Shown piece by piece: positions 1-9,113 of a DNA stretch of 64,000 nt. A model generated the notes under the pieces. That model did no database searches. It was given only the letters and a program-made list of their open reading frames with translations, and had not been told where the DNA came from. The position numbers and the translations under genes were made by a program. Source of the DNA: Paenibacillus radicibacter (GTDB lineage: Bacteria; Bacillota; Bacilli; Paenibacillales; NBRC-103111); NCBI RefSeq assembly GCF_024721995.1, contig NZ_JANQBC010000012.1:62001-126000 (forward strand), read 5' to 3'. How positions within the stretch are numbered: the stretch's first letter is position 1; every line of letters begins with the position of its first letter.

Positions 1-306
1 GTTCTGATCCTCGGAGAAGGTGTGCTACCACTGCCAAATAAAGAAGCTGAGGTATATGAAAAAGCACAAGCGGTGATCGATGAAGCCAAATCTGTCGTTG
101 CGTCCACTTATCACACACTTGTGACGAATTTCCACTTGAAACAGGGCGAGCAATCTGAAGGTATTCTTGAGCAAGCAACCGAATGCGGCAGTGATCTCAT
201 CATCATCGGCAACCGCGGAGCGACGGGCTTACGTGAATTCATGTTGGGCAGCGTTAGCCATCATGTGGCGCAACACTCCAAAGTGCCTGTGCTTATTATT
301 AAATAG
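1..306 (+). CDS. Universal stress protein (UspA family), 5'-truncated by the window edge
   Basis: The reading frame is open from base 1 to the stop at 304-306, giving about 101 visible residues, so the N-terminus lies outside the window. The C-terminal part carries the UspA nucleotide-binding signature: IIIGNRGATG, then a short spacer and GSVSHHV, ending in the usual beta strand VPVLIIK. UspA proteins are small cytoplasmic Rossmann-like proteins, often ATP-binding, linked to stress tolerance; the substrate cannot be told. The GTG at 22 is internal and not a likely start. A clear intrinsic terminator follows. The family call is firm and the role is only generic. Confidence 0.88.
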   Translation, partial: VLILGEGVLPLPNKEAEVYEKAQAVIDEAKSVVASTYHTLVTNFHLKQGEQSEGILEQATECGSDLIIIGNRGATGLREFMLGSVSHHVAQHSKVPVLIIK

Positions 307-344
307 CCATTCTTTGCCCGCACAGATTTGGGACAAGCTTAATT

Positions 345-370
345 AAGCACCTTCGGGTGCTTTTTTTTGG
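345..370 (+). terminator. Intrinsic terminator of the universal stress gene
   Basis: A 6-bp stem AGCACC/GGTGCT closed by a TTCG tetraloop is followed by eight T residues. It lies 40 bases after the stop codon. Confidence 0.9.
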
Positions 371-375
371 TTCAC

Positions 376-1482
376 TTATGTAGAGATAATTGTCGAATGG
401 ACTGCCTCAACCCATTTGCTCTCATCATCTGCAAGTACTGTTTGCCAACCTAATGCTTCAGCATGTGGAAAATTACGTTCCTGATCATCGACAAATAGGA
501 TGGGTTCTCCCTGCATTAGCTTGGTCTGCACAATCTCATATATAGCCAAATCTGGCTTGCAGCAACCGACTTCACTTGAGATCGTAATCGATTGAATAAC
601 ACCTTCGGGCAGTGACTCTAAGATCGGCTTCAGCCATTCTGCTCGGTGATTACTGAGAATATGGATGTCTGCGTACTTACTCCATGCTTCCAAATGTTCG
701 ACTGTCGGCAATGGCTTAATATGTGCGAGAAGGAGCTGCTGGGCTTGTTCACGATCTACTACTGGATACTCTTGTGTTAACCACTCCCAGAATGCCGGTT
801 CCGTTATTTCCCCACACCACAGTTTCTTCTTCATTTCTCTACCGAATTTATCTGCTATCTCACTAGCAGAGACACCGAGCTGATTTGCGAACTGCATCCA
901 GAATTCTGTAGTAAAGTTCGGAATCAGCACACCACCTGCGTCAAGGATAAGCTGGGTTCTTTTTCGATCAAAAGCTTGCAGACTGTTCCATCCCATAGCG
1001 AACTCTCTGACAGACTTACCGCCGATCTCGAGCGTCTTCTCCCCGACGACCACACCACCAAGTTTTTCGTAAAATAATTGCGCTGGATTGCCCTCAAGGA
1101 CCCACAATAGCATGGAATCGTATTGGAGTTTGCTTAACTCTTGCACAACCCGTGTAAATAAAGCTGCGCCTATACCTTGCCCTTGATAAGCTTGCAACAA
1201 GTAGATTGCATATACTTCCCCTGTGTAGGACGGGTACTCGGTATCTCGATTCCTACCGCCATTTGCGAATCCGACGATCTTCCCCTCATCTTCTGCGACC
1301 CAAATTTGATGATCTTCGGTTAAGTTGGCTAATATCCCATCCCAGCGCTTCACCCTGTCATCAACATTCAAACTTGCTAAGAACTCATCTGAAACTAACC
1401 CTATGTATGTCGTTTGCCAGCTTCCTACATGCACCTCGGCAATTTGTTTAGCATCTTGAGGTCGTGCGACTCTAATCTTCAT
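376..1482 (-). CDS. GNAT N-acetyltransferase fused to a HAD-family phosphatase
   Basis: A single 368-residue frame holds two enzymes. Residues about 1-165 are a GNAT acyltransferase with the acetyl-CoA loop YQGQGIGAALF near 100-110. Residues about 178-368 are a HAD hydrolase with motif I LDAGGVL, motif II Ser in ILSNH, motif III Lys in CCKPD and motif IV FVDD. Motif I has Gly where most HAD phosphatases have the second Asp, as in YihX-like sugar phosphatases. ATG at 1482 is preferred over the GTG at 1485 because the GGAGGAGG ribosome site lies 9 bases upstream. Substrates are unknown. The fusion suggests both activities act on the same small molecule, but this is inference. Confidence 0.85.
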   Translation of the reverse strand: MKIRVARPQDAKQIAEVHVGSWQTTYIGLVSDEFLASLNVDDRVKRWDGILANLTEDHQIWVAEDEGKIVGFANGGRNRDTEYPSYTGEVYAIYLLQAYQGQGIGAALFTRVVQELSKLQYDSMLLWVLEGNPAQLFYEKLGGVVVGEKTLEIGGKSVREFAMGWNSLQAFDRKRTQLILDAGGVLIPNFTTEFWMQFANQLGVSASEIADKFGREMKKKLWCGEITEPAFWEWLTQEYPVVDREQAQQLLLAHIKPLPTVEHLEAWSKYADIHILSNHRAEWLKPILESLPEGVIQSITISSEVGCCKPDLAIYEIVQTKLMQGEPILFVDDQERNFPHAEALGWQTVLADDESKWVEAVHSTIIST

Positions 1483-1581
1483 CACTAATAACCTCCTCCA
1501 CTATGATGGGTGAATCTAACTTATTGTTTATCAAGGTAACATTTTCCAAAACATGTTGTCTATACCTGAGCTTTTTCAAAC

Positions 1582-1618
1582 AAAAAAAGACTCATAACAT
1601 CCCTTGGGATGATGAGCC
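1582..1618 (-). terminator. Intrinsic terminator of the NADH oxidase gene
   Basis: Read on the minus strand, a long stem (CTCATCATCCC with GGGATGTTATGAG, one small bulge) is followed by seven T residues. It lies just after the stop at 1646. Confidence 0.85.
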
Positions 1619-1645
1619 TAATTTATGAAATGAAACTTTCGCACA

Positions 1646-2974
1646 TCACTGCGCCTGCAAACCCGCCGAGTTCAAGAAATTCCATGGCTTGTTATAATGC
1701 GGTTGGAAGAAGAAATCCACGAAGCCAAGCTGCTCAATTGTCATCTTGTTCTGGATGCATACAGACAGCGTATTGATCGACTGGGTTAACTCTGCCTTCG
1801 ACATCAATTGTGCACCAACAATCCGACGTGATTCACTCTCATATACCACTTTTAAGTTCAGAGGCTCATTCGTTGGCATAAAGTCAGGTCTGTAATTGTC
1901 CTCAATCGTAATCGCTGTAACTGTAAGTCCTGCTTCTGTCGCCGCACTTTCCGTCATACCCGTCGATGCGATGTTATAATCATAGATCTTGATCCCTGAT
2001 GTCCCTTGCGTACCCATATAAGGAATGGTCGGTGTAACCAGATTTCTCGCGACTAGCGTCCCCATCCGAACGGCATTCGTAGCAAGTGGAATATACGCGT
2101 GTTCACCTGTTGGGTTGTACATGATGGCACAGCTATCACCCGCAGCATATACATCTGGATTACTTGTACGCATATATTCATCCACTAGAATCGCGCCATT
2201 ACCGAGCATATCCACTTGCCCTTGCACAAGACCCGTATTCGGTCTGAAACCAATGCATAGTAGGACAAGATCGCCCTCGTACTCCCCGCTAGTTGTTACA
2301 ACCTTACTCACTTTACCATCCTTGCCTTCGAATCGAGTCACCGTCTGACCAAGTGCAAGTTTCACACCACGATCGCGGAATTCTTGTTCCGTAACATCTG
2401 TAAACTCTTGGTCGAGGTAGCGATTCAGAATACGTTCACTGCTATCGATCAATGTCACTTGCTTTCCATTCATTTCAAAAGCTTCTACCAACTCAATGCC
2501 GATGTAACCCGCGCCAATGACGATAATGTTCTTCGCAGTCTTCGCTTTCTCAATAATCGTGTTCGAGTGATTAAAGTTCTTAGATAGTACAATATTGTCT
2601 AGTTCAATACCTTCAAGCTTTGGAATAATCGGCCATGAACCTGTCGTCATAATTAATTTATCAAAAGTATCCTCATATTCTTCACCTGTCACTAAGTTGC
2701 GAGCGCATAGGGATTTACCTGCTGTATCTACCGATACGACTTCATGCTGCATACGCATTGTCACACCTAGATCTGCTAATTGCTCAGGTGAAGAATAGAA
2801 CAAGCCCTTCGCATCTGCAACTACGCCGCCAACATAAAGTGCAATACCACAAGATAAGAATGAAATATTATCGTTACGCTCATATACCGTAATTTCCGCA
2901 TTCGGATATAGTTTTGCCGTATTTACAATTGCCGCTGTCCCTGCATGTGTACAACCAATTACTGCTACTTTCAT
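1646..2974 (-). CDS. nox: Water-forming NADH oxidase / CoA-disulfide reductase family flavoenzyme
   Basis: This 442-residue protein has the two-dinucleotide-fold layout of the family. The N-terminal FAD loop is VAVIGCTHAG, and the redox cysteine is in FLSCGIALYVG (residue about 43). The NAD loop is IVIGAGYIGIELVEAF (about 152-167), the second FAD segment is YAAGDSC, and the dimerisation tail is FFFQPHYNKPWN. The single conserved Cys, the tail and the length fit NADH oxidases reducing oxygen to water with a cysteine-sulfenate cycle. CoA-disulfide reductase is the main alternative. There is no C-terminal rhodanese domain. ATG at 2974 is preferred over TTG at 2977 because GGGGAGG lies 8 bases upstream. 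The upstream region carries three Rex/Fnr-like palindromes, which suits a gene that reoxidises NADH. Confidence 0.85.
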   Translation of the reverse strand: MKVAVIGCTHAGTAAIVNTAKLYPNAEITVYERNDNISFLSCGIALYVGGVVADAKGLFYSSPEQLADLGVTMRMQHEVVSVDTAGKSLCARNLVTGEEYEDTFDKLIMTTGSWPIIPKLEGIELDNIVLSKNFNHSNTIIEKAKTAKNIIVIGAGYIGIELVEAFEMNGKQVTLIDSSERILNRYLDQEFTDVTEQEFRDRGVKLALGQTVTRFEGKDGKVSKVVTTSGEYEGDLVLLCIGFRPNTGLVQGQVDMLGNGAILVDEYMRTSNPDVYAAGDSCAIMYNPTGEHAYIPLATNAVRMGTLVARNLVTPTIPYMGTQGTSGIKIYDYNIASTGMTESAATEAGLTVTAITIEDNYRPDFMPTNEPLNLKVVYESESRRIVGAQLMSKAELTQSINTLSVCIQNKMTIEQLGFVDFFFQPHYNKPWNFLNSAGLQAQ

Positions 2975-3020
2975 CAATAAAACCTCCCCAGGTGTAATAA
3001 ATCAATAATTCAAACTTTTA

Positions 3021-3038
3021 TTGTGAAAATATTCACTT
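3021..3038 (-). promoter_or_regulatory. Rex/Fnr-type operator 3, in the nox leader
   Basis: The sequence TTGTGAAAATATTCACTT matches the Rex palindrome TTGTGAA-N4-TTCACAA except at the last two bases. It also fits the Fnr/CRP form TGTGA-N6-TCACA with one mismatch. It lies about 50 bases upstream of the nox start. Confidence 0.65.
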
Positions 3039-3133
3039 ATAGCTTTAAAAAAAAGCATGTAGCTGAATACCATTGAACTTTCTAATCAATTATGAAAGGT
3101 ATGTCTCTCATGAAATCATCTACTTTCAAGAGA

Positions 3134-3151
3134 TTGTGATATTTATCACTA
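3134..3151 (-). promoter_or_regulatory. Rex/Fnr-type operator 2, just downstream of the nox -10
   Basis: TTGTGATATTTATCACTA is a TGTGA-N6-TCACT palindrome centred about 15 bases after the predicted transcription start. A bound protein there would be expected to repress. Confidence 0.65.
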
Positions 3152-3163
3152 ACTCATACTTGT

Positions 3164-3192
3164 ATTATAATTCACAAAGTTTTAGAATGCAA
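3164..3192 (-). promoter_or_regulatory. Sigma-A promoter of nox
   Basis: On the minus strand, -35 TTGCAT (3187-3192) and a perfect -10 TATAAT (3164-3169) are separated by 17 bases. The leader to the start codon is about 180 bases. Confidence 0.7.
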
Positions 3193-3199
3193 TCTTTTT

Positions 3200-3217
3200 T
3201 TGTGAAAAAAATCACTG
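3200..3217 (-). promoter_or_regulatory. Rex/Fnr-type operator 1, upstream of the nox -35
   Basis: TTGTGAAAAAAATCACTG has the same TGTGA-N6-TCACT form as the other two sites. It lies 8 bases upstream of the -35 element. Confidence 0.6.
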
Positions 3218-3235
3218 CGTAGTTTTGCACAGAGA

Positions 3236-3283
3236 AAAACCTAGATGAAAGAAAGGATTTCTCCTCTATTGATCTAGGTTTAA
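3236..3283 (-). terminator. Probable terminator of the SLC13 transporter gene
   Basis: A 10-bp perfect inverted repeat, AAACCTAGAT with ATCTAGGTTT, encloses a 27-base loop. A short T-rich run follows on the minus strand, 10 bases after the stop. The loop is long, so the hairpin is probable rather than certain. Confidence 0.6.
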
Positions 3284-3291
3284 TCATGCTA

Positions 3292-5160
3292 TTAAAAAGG
3301 ATAAATAAGCGGCAAAGTCGCGACCATTACAATTCCGATTAATAGTTGAAGCGGCAACCCAACTTTAATATAGTGGCTGAACTTGTATCGTCCTGCGGAC
3401 ATAACCAAAGCGTTCGGCGGCGTAGAGAAGGGGGAGGCGAAACACATACTAGCCCCAATCGATACAGCGAACAAGAACGGAAGTGGATTAGCTCCTAGTT
3501 GCGTAGCAGCTGTTAAAGCAATAGGCGCGAATAGGATTGCACATGCCGTGTTACTAATGAACAACGTTAGTAATGAGGTTGTAAAATAAACCCCTGCAAG
3601 CAGTACAACCGATCCATAACTTCCTAATGTGTTCACAAGCGCATCGGATAATAATAGTGCAGCACCGGTCTTCTCGATCGCAATTGACATTGGAATCATA
3701 CCACCGATTAAGACAATGCTTTCCCAGTTCACGGTCTTATACGCTTCATCCATACTTCTTACACAACCGAAGATTACCATCAGAATCGCAGCAACCATAA
3801 TCGCAGCAACCGCAGGAACAATTTCTGTAATAAGTAGAAGCACCATAAGGACCATGATGCCAATTGCAATTGGCGCTTTCTGATCCATCGTTACTTTACG
3901 TGACTCTTCGAGTGGTTGACCTACAACGACGACATCACCTTTCTCCGCGGCAAGTCGTGCGATATCTGTCCATGTCCCTTGGACGAGCAGTGCGTCACCA
4001 AAGCGCATTTTCTCCTCTTTCAGATGATGGAGCAAGTACTGTTCTCGCCGCTGAATACCCAAGATATTCACCCGATACTTCTCCCGAAACTCCGAGTGCT
4101 TGACTAATTTACCGATATGCTTGGAATTCGGGGTCAACATCACCTCTGCAATTCCGACTTCACTTGTTGCATACTGTTCTCCATTAGAAAAGGGCTGCTG
4201 CTCTGCAGCTTCCTCGTCCAATAGATTAAGTCCGTACTCTAGCGCAAACCGCTCTGCATCTTCATAAGAACCGTGGACATAGAGAATATCATTCTCATCA
4301 ATAACCGTATCTGGCCCTGCAATTTCTTGATTAATTGTCTTGAAAAATTGATTCTTCGCTGAAATTTTACGTCTAATTTCAATAACCGTAAGCTTAAAGT
4401 TTACTGGAATGTTCAGCTCAAGCAGGGTCTTGGATCGAATCGTAGATTCTTGACCAACTTGTACACGAAATAAGTTTTGCGATAGTTGATATTTACGTAC
4501 TAAATCTTTAAGTGAGCCTGGTGTACGTTTCGACTTGTTTTCCTTCTTCTGATTGTTCGGCAAGAAACGTCTCAAAACAATCATCCCGATAATTCCCGTC
4601 ACCAGACAGATCACACCCATCGGTGTAAAAGAGAAGAAAGATAACTTATCAAGCCCTGCGTGAATAAGTGTTTCTTGAATCACTAAATTCGGCGGTGTCC
4701 CGATCAAGGTCAACATGCCACCAAGACTACTGGTAAAAGCAAGCGGCATAAGGAGTCTGCCCGGATGTGTCTCTGCCCGCTTCGCAAGACTGACAACAAT
4801 AGGCATCATCACGGCAACCGTTCCCGTATTACTAACGAACGTCCCAATAAGAGCGGTCACGAGCATGACCATGACGAGCAGTCTCGTTTCATTCGTTCCT
4901 GCTAGTTGTAACAACTTACGACTTGCCATCTTGGCAAGTCCCGTCTGGAAGATCCCGCCCCCTACTACGAATAACCCTATCATCATAATGACAACCGAAT
5001 TCGAGAATCCAGAGAGTGCTTCTGCCGGTGTTAATACATTGAAAAGCATAAGTACAAGCAACGACCCGATTGCGACGAGATCCGAACGGACTTTTCCCGA
5101 TACGAACAATACAGAGACGATGACGAGCACAATTAAAGTGATGAGCATGGATTCAGACAA
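3292..5160 (-). CDS. SLC13/DASS-family permease with two RCK_C (TrkA-C) domains
   Basis: The 622-residue protein has a hydrophobic N-terminal block (about 1-200), a soluble middle and a hydrophobic C-terminal block (about 430-622). This is the YfbS-like layout of a divalent anion:sodium symporter family transporter split by two regulatory TrkA-C domains (about 225-305 and 335-415). Each half carries the family's Ser-Asn-Thr hairpin motif: FVSNTGTVAVMMP and FISNTACAILFAP. Substrates in this family are carboxylates, sulfate or related anions; the sequence alone does not decide. The start is a TTG codon at 5160, because AAGGGAG lies 10 bases upstream while the first ATG would be 22 bases away. 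It stands alone with its own terminator. Confidence 0.85.
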   Translation of the reverse strand: MSESMLITLIVLVIVSVLFVSGKVRSDLVAIGSLLVLMLFNVLTPAEALSGFSNSVVIMMIGLFVVGGGIFQTGLAKMASRKLLQLAGTNETRLLVMVMLVTALIGTFVSNTGTVAVMMPIVVSLAKRAETHPGRLLMPLAFTSSLGGMLTLIGTPPNLVIQETLIHAGLDKLSFFSFTPMGVICLVTGIIGMIVLRRFLPNNQKKENKSKRTPGSLKDLVRKYQLSQNLFRVQVGQESTIRSKTLLELNIPVNFKLTVIEIRRKISAKNQFFKTINQEIAGPDTVIDENDILYVHGSYEDAERFALEYGLNLLDEEAAEQQPFSNGEQYATSEVGIAEVMLTPNSKHIGKLVKHSEFREKYRVNILGIQRREQYLLHHLKEEKMRFGDALLVQGTWTDIARLAAEKGDVVVVGQPLEESRKVTMDQKAPIAIGIMVLMVLLLITEIVPAVAAIMVAAILMVIFGCVRSMDEAYKTVNWESIVLIGGMIPMSIAIEKTGAALLLSDALVNTLGSYGSVVLLAGVYFTTSLLTLFISNTACAILFAPIALTAATQLGANPLPFLFAVSIGASMCFASPFSTPPNALVMSAGRYKFSHYIKVGLPLQLLIGIVMVATLPLIYPF

Positions 5161-5292
5161 AACTGCAAATCTCCCTTCAAGTAAACCAATCTAAGATGTA
5201 TGTAGGTGATTGTTGCACTCGCTCACACTATTTTAATAATCTGTCATTGGTGCGTATATCAATAATTTCACAGGAAGATTATCCGACCACTT

Positions 5293-6153
5293 CTAACTTC
5301 GTCCACTTTCTAAAAAAGGTCGATACATCATCAGCGCATGATTCTCCGTCACATATTGATCATTCACTTGCAAACCTTCTTGATTAAACACACGGCGATG
5401 AATGACATTATGTCGCACATAGCCACCCCAATGCGCTTGCATCATCTGATGGTCTTTTTCGTAGACTTCATATCGTAAGGGATGCGAGTCAACAGATCGC
5501 CACTCCCCTACGAGATGATCTTGAGTCAAATAGAGATGCAATTGATAAGGTTGTTCGGTAGAGTTCGTAATCTGTAAATCGAGATAGTTGTATGCACAAG
5601 TCGCTCCACTGCCAAATGGCTGCGTCCGATTACTGTCTGGGAACACGTCATAACTATGTCGATGCCGCTCTGTCACTTCAAGCGGTGTATGCAGTGTAAT
5701 CCAATAGATTAAATTCGATAGCTGACACAATCCACCACCAACACTTGCTTTAAAGCCGCCATAGAAAAGCACCATACCCTCTACATAGCCTTTGCGCGCA
5801 GTTGGATGCCCAATTAGCTTCCAATACGAGAACGTCTCACCAGGGCGTATGATGATCCCGTTAAGCTTGCGAATTGCAATTTGCAGATTGCGGATTTTAT
5901 TTTCCTGTAACCACATGTCCACGTCCTTTAATTGCCTGCGTAGGGGTGTTTGATGTTGAAAGATGCGAGCAGGTAGTAGGTCAGCACGCATTTCCGTGGC
6001 AAATCGCGTTCGTCCGAAGTACCACTCGATGTACCTTTTGCAGCGATAATAGCGCGTTCCTAACCACAATCGAAGCCTTGATCGACGAAGTGGCTTCATC
6101 GCTTGATTTACTTTCGACATACGCTCCTTCTCTACCGCCGCATCTGACCTCAT
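5293..6153 (-). CDS. VanW family protein
   Basis: A 286-residue protein with a basic N-terminus (several Arg/Lys and WLGTRYYRCKRYIEW) and the VanW core: RPGETFSYWKLIG, followed by GGFKASVGGGLCQLSN and YNYLDLQI. VanW occurs in some vancomycin-resistance clusters and widely in Firmicutes. Its biochemical role is not established, and nothing here suggests a resistance locus. The stop of the methyltransferase is 20 bases upstream, so the two are probably cotranscribed. The start is uncertain: Met1 has a poorly spaced ribosome site and Met12 (6120) is a possible alternative. Confidence 0.8.
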   Translation of the reverse strand: MRSDAAVEKERMSKVNQAMKPLRRSRLRLWLGTRYYRCKRYIEWYFGRTRFATEMRADLLPARIFQHQTPLRRQLKDVDMWLQENKIRNLQIAIRKLNGIIIRPGETFSYWKLIGHPTARKGYVEGMVLFYGGFKASVGGGLCQLSNLIYWITLHTPLEVTERHRHSYDVFPDSNRTQPFGSGATCAYNYLDLQITNSTEQPYQLHLYLTQDHLVGEWRSVDSHPLRYEVYEKDHQMMQAHWGGYVRHNVIHRRVFNQEGLQVNDQYVTENHALMMYRPFLESGRS

Positions 6154-6172
6154 CCCCTTGGCACCCCCCTAT

Positions 6173-6985
6173 TTACTTACGCTTACCGATATATAATAAG
6201 TGCGATCCAACACCTAGAATACTTGGATCAGCTGCCGCCTTATAGACTAATTCCATCATTCGGTTATACTCTTCACCCCCACGATCACGCCAATAATCGA
6301 ACTGCTCCGGCTGCATGGCACCAGCAACACTGGATGAGCTAATCAGGTTTAATGTCTCAAACCCGCAAGACTCCATAAACGGCTTAATATCCTCGATTGC
6401 AAAATAGTACGCACCCGTGAACCGACCTTCATCCGCATGATTAAACGTCCCCTTTTCCAAAAAAGACTCGATGTTGTCGACATGATTATGCGGCTTCCAA
6501 TGTTCAGGAAACATGAGCGATGTTGTTAAGAATTTAATCCGTGTCATGAATGCCACAAAGACAATGCCCTCTTGCTTGGTTACACGATGCAGCTCCTGTA
6601 CAGCTTTAACCCGATCAACTTCTTCTTGCAAATGATAGAGTGGCCCTAGCATTAAAGCACTATCAAACTCGTTGTCTGGAAACTCTCCTAAATCGCGAGC
6701 ATCTGCGGCAGCGAACCCTTGGAATTGATCGAAGAGATCAAGCTCTTGCGCTTTCTCACGCGCCACTTCAACAAGTCTTGGGGTGTAATCCGTAAGTGTT
6801 ACGTTATATCCTGCACGCGCAAGCTCCATCGCATATTTCCCAGGACCCGCTCCATTGTCCAGCACATGACCCGACTGCGGTAAATACTTGCGCATGTAAT
6901 GCCAATTCACGAGAAACTCGAGCGGCTCCCGATCCAAGCGTCCCCATTCATCGAATTTGTTATAGTAAGCCATCACTTTGTCCAT
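6173..6985 (-). CDS. Class I SAM-dependent methyltransferase
   Basis: The 270-residue protein has the SAM-binding motif I VLDNGAGPGKYAMELA (about 41-56) and an acidic residue ending the second strand (TLTDYTP). Motif IV/post I-like segments FDSALMLGPLYHL and YFAIEDIKPFMESCGF follow. These place it among Methyltransf_11/25-type enzymes of unknown acceptor. A good AAGGAGA ribosome site lies 9 bases before ATG 6985. It leads a two-gene unit with the VanW gene. Confidence 0.85.
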   Translation of the reverse strand: MDKVMAYYNKFDEWGRLDREPLEFLVNWHYMRKYLPQSGHVLDNGAGPGKYAMELARAGYNVTLTDYTPRLVEVAREKAQELDLFDQFQGFAAADARDLGEFPDNEFDSALMLGPLYHLQEEVDRVKAVQELHRVTKQEGIVFVAFMTRIKFLTTSLMFPEHWKPHNHVDNIESFLEKGTFNHADEGRFTGAYYFAIEDIKPFMESCGFETLNLISSSSVAGAMQPEQFDYWRDRGGEEYNRMMELVYKAAADPSILGVGSHLLYIGKRK

Positions 6986-7019
6986 CTTGATTCTCTCCTT
7001 TTTCTAAAAAATGAATAAA

Positions 7020-7048
7020 TTGAATACAAATTTTTAAAAGATTATACT
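7020..7048 (+). promoter_or_regulatory. Sigma-A promoter of the small lipoprotein (pseudo)gene
   Basis: TTGAAT and TATACT are separated by 17 bases on the plus strand. The -10 overlaps a minus-strand TATAAT (7041-7046) that may serve the methyltransferase gene, so the two promoters may be divergent and overlapping. Confidence 0.6.
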
Positions 7049-7118
7049 TTATTTTAACAATAATAGGTAATAGATTTATAAAAAATTCCATTGAGACAGA
7101 CAAATCGAGAAGATTTCC

Positions 7119-7527
7119 ATGAAATTCAAATGGATGCTAAGCTTCATATTGCTACTTACTCTAGTTGGATGCTCTATTGAAAGCAGAACGATATTCTCAG
7201 GTGAAGGCGAGTATTGGAAAGCCGCATTCCTATTTGTGGTTGACGATCAAGGGGTAGTTAATGAATCGATCAGTGAAGTATAAGAATGACGATTCTCCTT
7301 ATGAGGATCCTGTAGAAATTTACTATAAATCTGCTGCTGGAAGCCTCCGAAGTAGCGGGTTAAGACTTAAAGACAATTTCCTTCACAAAAAATCAAGAAG
7401 TCAAGGTACCGCCAAGCTTACTCATGCAAATAAAATTCAGCTTGTGATTAAATGGGAGTCCAAGACGGAAGAGATTGTCCTAATTGCCCCGCCTCCCAGT
7501 ACAAAAAATAGGTTCTTACTCATTTAA
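7119..7527 (+). pseudogene. Small lipoprotein gene interrupted by a frameshift
   Basis: An ATG at 7119 starts a lipoprotein signal peptide: MKFKWMLSFILLLTLVGCS, with lipobox LVGC. The frame stops after 54 codons at 7281-7283. The neighbouring frame, open from 7261 to 7527, continues with a plausible exported domain (YKNDDSPYEDPVEIYYKS...HANKIQLVIKWESKTEEIVL). The two overlap at about 7261-7283, so one indel there would rejoin them into about 135 residues. Small lipoproteins of this shape (YWK..FVV.D.G.V, then YK) are common in Bacillales and have no known role. It is either a pseudogene, a phase-variable gene or a sequencing error. A promoter and a terminator still flank it. Confidence 0.65.
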
Positions 7528-7544
7528 ATCAGACACTTTTAAAT

Positions 7545-7582
7545 CAAAAAAAGACACTCTCATGAAATGAAAGTGTCTTTTT
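7545..7582. terminator. Bidirectional terminator between the lipoprotein gene and argH
   Basis: The stem AAAAGACACT/AGTGTCTTTT has an A-run on one side and a T-run on the other. It can therefore end both the plus-strand lipoprotein transcript and the minus-strand arg operon. Confidence 0.85.
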
Positions 7583-7617
7583 CTATGTTAACCCACATTC
7601 AATTTGAATCCTGGGAC

Positions 7618-9042
7618 CTAAACGGACTTATTAGAGCGTTCCAAGTACTCTTCCACCCAAGTGCCTGTTTCGACAATTGCAGCCTCTGCACGGCTAATTG
7701 CGGCGTTTACCTGAGGTGCTGCTGTACCACCATAGACATTACGTGCATTCACTACCGCTTCAGGTTGAAGCACATCGTAAATTCGCTCATCGAACAACTC
7801 AGAGAACTGCAAGAACTCTTCTAGCGTCAGATCAAGGAGGAACTTGCCATTCTGGATGCAATACAGCACCGTCTTACCGATCACTTCATGCGCATCACGG
7901 AACGGAAGACCTTTGTTCACGAGGAAATCCGCAATGTCTGTCGCATTGGAGAAGTCTTGATTCACAGCTTGACGCATGCGGTCTTTGTTCACTTTCATCG
8001 TCGCAACCATTGGCGCGAATAATTGAAGAGCACCCTGCAGCGTGCGAACGGTGTCGAACATGCCTTCTTTGTCTTCCTGCATGTCCTTGTTATAGGCAAG
8101 CGGAAGGGACTTAAGCACCGTCAGCAAGCCAACGAGATTTCCGTACACACGTCCTGTCTTACCACGAACAAGCTCAGCAACGTCTGGGTTTTTTTTCTGC
8201 GGCATAATGGACGATCCTGTGCAGAATGCATCATCAAGTTCGATAAAACCAAATTCTGTACTCATCCATAGTACCATCTCTTCACTGAGGCGGGACAAGT
8301 GCATCATCAGTGTAGACGCAGCACCTAGGAATTCGATAATGAAATCACGGTCACTCACCGCATCCAAGGAATTCTCATATACACCGTCAAATCCAAGCAA
8401 TTCCGCCGTATAATGACGATCGATTGGGAAAGTTGTGCCTGCTAATGCGCCAGCACCAAGTGGAAGCACGTTAATACGCTTGTAGCTGTCCTTAAGGCGA
8501 TCTATATCACGTTGGAACATCGATACATATGCCATCAAGTGATGAGCAAGTAAAATCGGCTGTGCGCGTTGCAGATGCGTATATCCCGGTACGATTGTGT
8601 CGATGTTTGCTTTTGCTTGTGCGATTAGCGCTTCCTGCAGCTTTTGCAGTAGTCCCACGAACTCGACCACACGCTTACGCAAGTACAAATGCATATCTGT
8701 CGCCACTTGGTCATTACGAGAACGTCCTGTATGAAGCTTACCGCCAACTGGTCCAATCAAGTCGATTAACGTCTTTTCAATGTTCATGTGAATGTCTTCG
8801 TTCGCAATTGTGTATTCGAGTTCACCTTTGCGGATCATCGCTAATACTTGCTGCAATCCATCCTTAATCTTCGCAACATCTTCTAGTGGCAAAATGCCGC
8901 ATTTGCCAAGCATCGTGACATGCGCCATTGAACCTTGAATATCTTCTTCTGCTAACTCTTTATCGAATGTGATCGAAGCTGTATACTCCTCCACGAGTTG
9001 ATCCGTCTTCTTCGTAAAACGACCGCCCCATAACTTGCTCAT
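7618..9042 (-). CDS. argH: Argininosuccinate lyase
   Basis: ArgH splits argininosuccinate into arginine and fumarate, the last step of arginine synthesis. The protein begins with the typical MSKLWGGRF and carries the fumarase/lyase superfamily signature [12 protein letters not shown], whose Ser lies in the mobile catalytic loop. HTGRSRNDQ lies near residue 105. The length of 474 residues is normal. ATG 9042 is chosen over ATG 9048 because GGGAG lies 8 bases before the former and only 2 before the latter. It is the last gene of the arg set and is preceded by palindromic element copy 1. Confidence 0.97.
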   Translation of the reverse strand: MSKLWGGRFTKKTDQLVEEYTASITFDKELAEEDIQGSMAHVTMLGKCGILPLEDVAKIKDGLQQVLAMIRKGELEYTIANEDIHMNIEKTLIDLIGPVGGKLHTGRSRNDQVATDMHLYLRKRVVEFVGLLQKLQEALIAQAKANIDTIVPGYTHLQRAQPILLAHHLMAYVSMFQRDIDRLKDSYKRINVLPLGAGALAGTTFPIDRHYTAELLGFDGVYENSLDAVSDRDFIIEFLGAASTLMMHLSRLSEEMVLWMSTEFGFIELDDAFCTGSSIMPQKKNPDVAELVRGKTGRVYGNLVGLLTVLKSLPLAYNKDMQEDKEGMFDTVRTLQGALQLFAPMVATMKVNKDRMRQAVNQDFSNATDIADFLVNKGLPFRDAHEVIGKTVLYCIQNGKFLLDLTLEEFLQFSELFDERIYDVLQPEAVVNARNVYGGTAAPQVNAAISRAEAAIVETGTWVEEYLERSNKSV

Positions 9043-9113
9043 GTCCATCTCTCCCTGCTATCTTGTTCAAAATAACGGAAAAGCGACCTGCCATAAGCAG
9101 TTCGCCCCCTATT

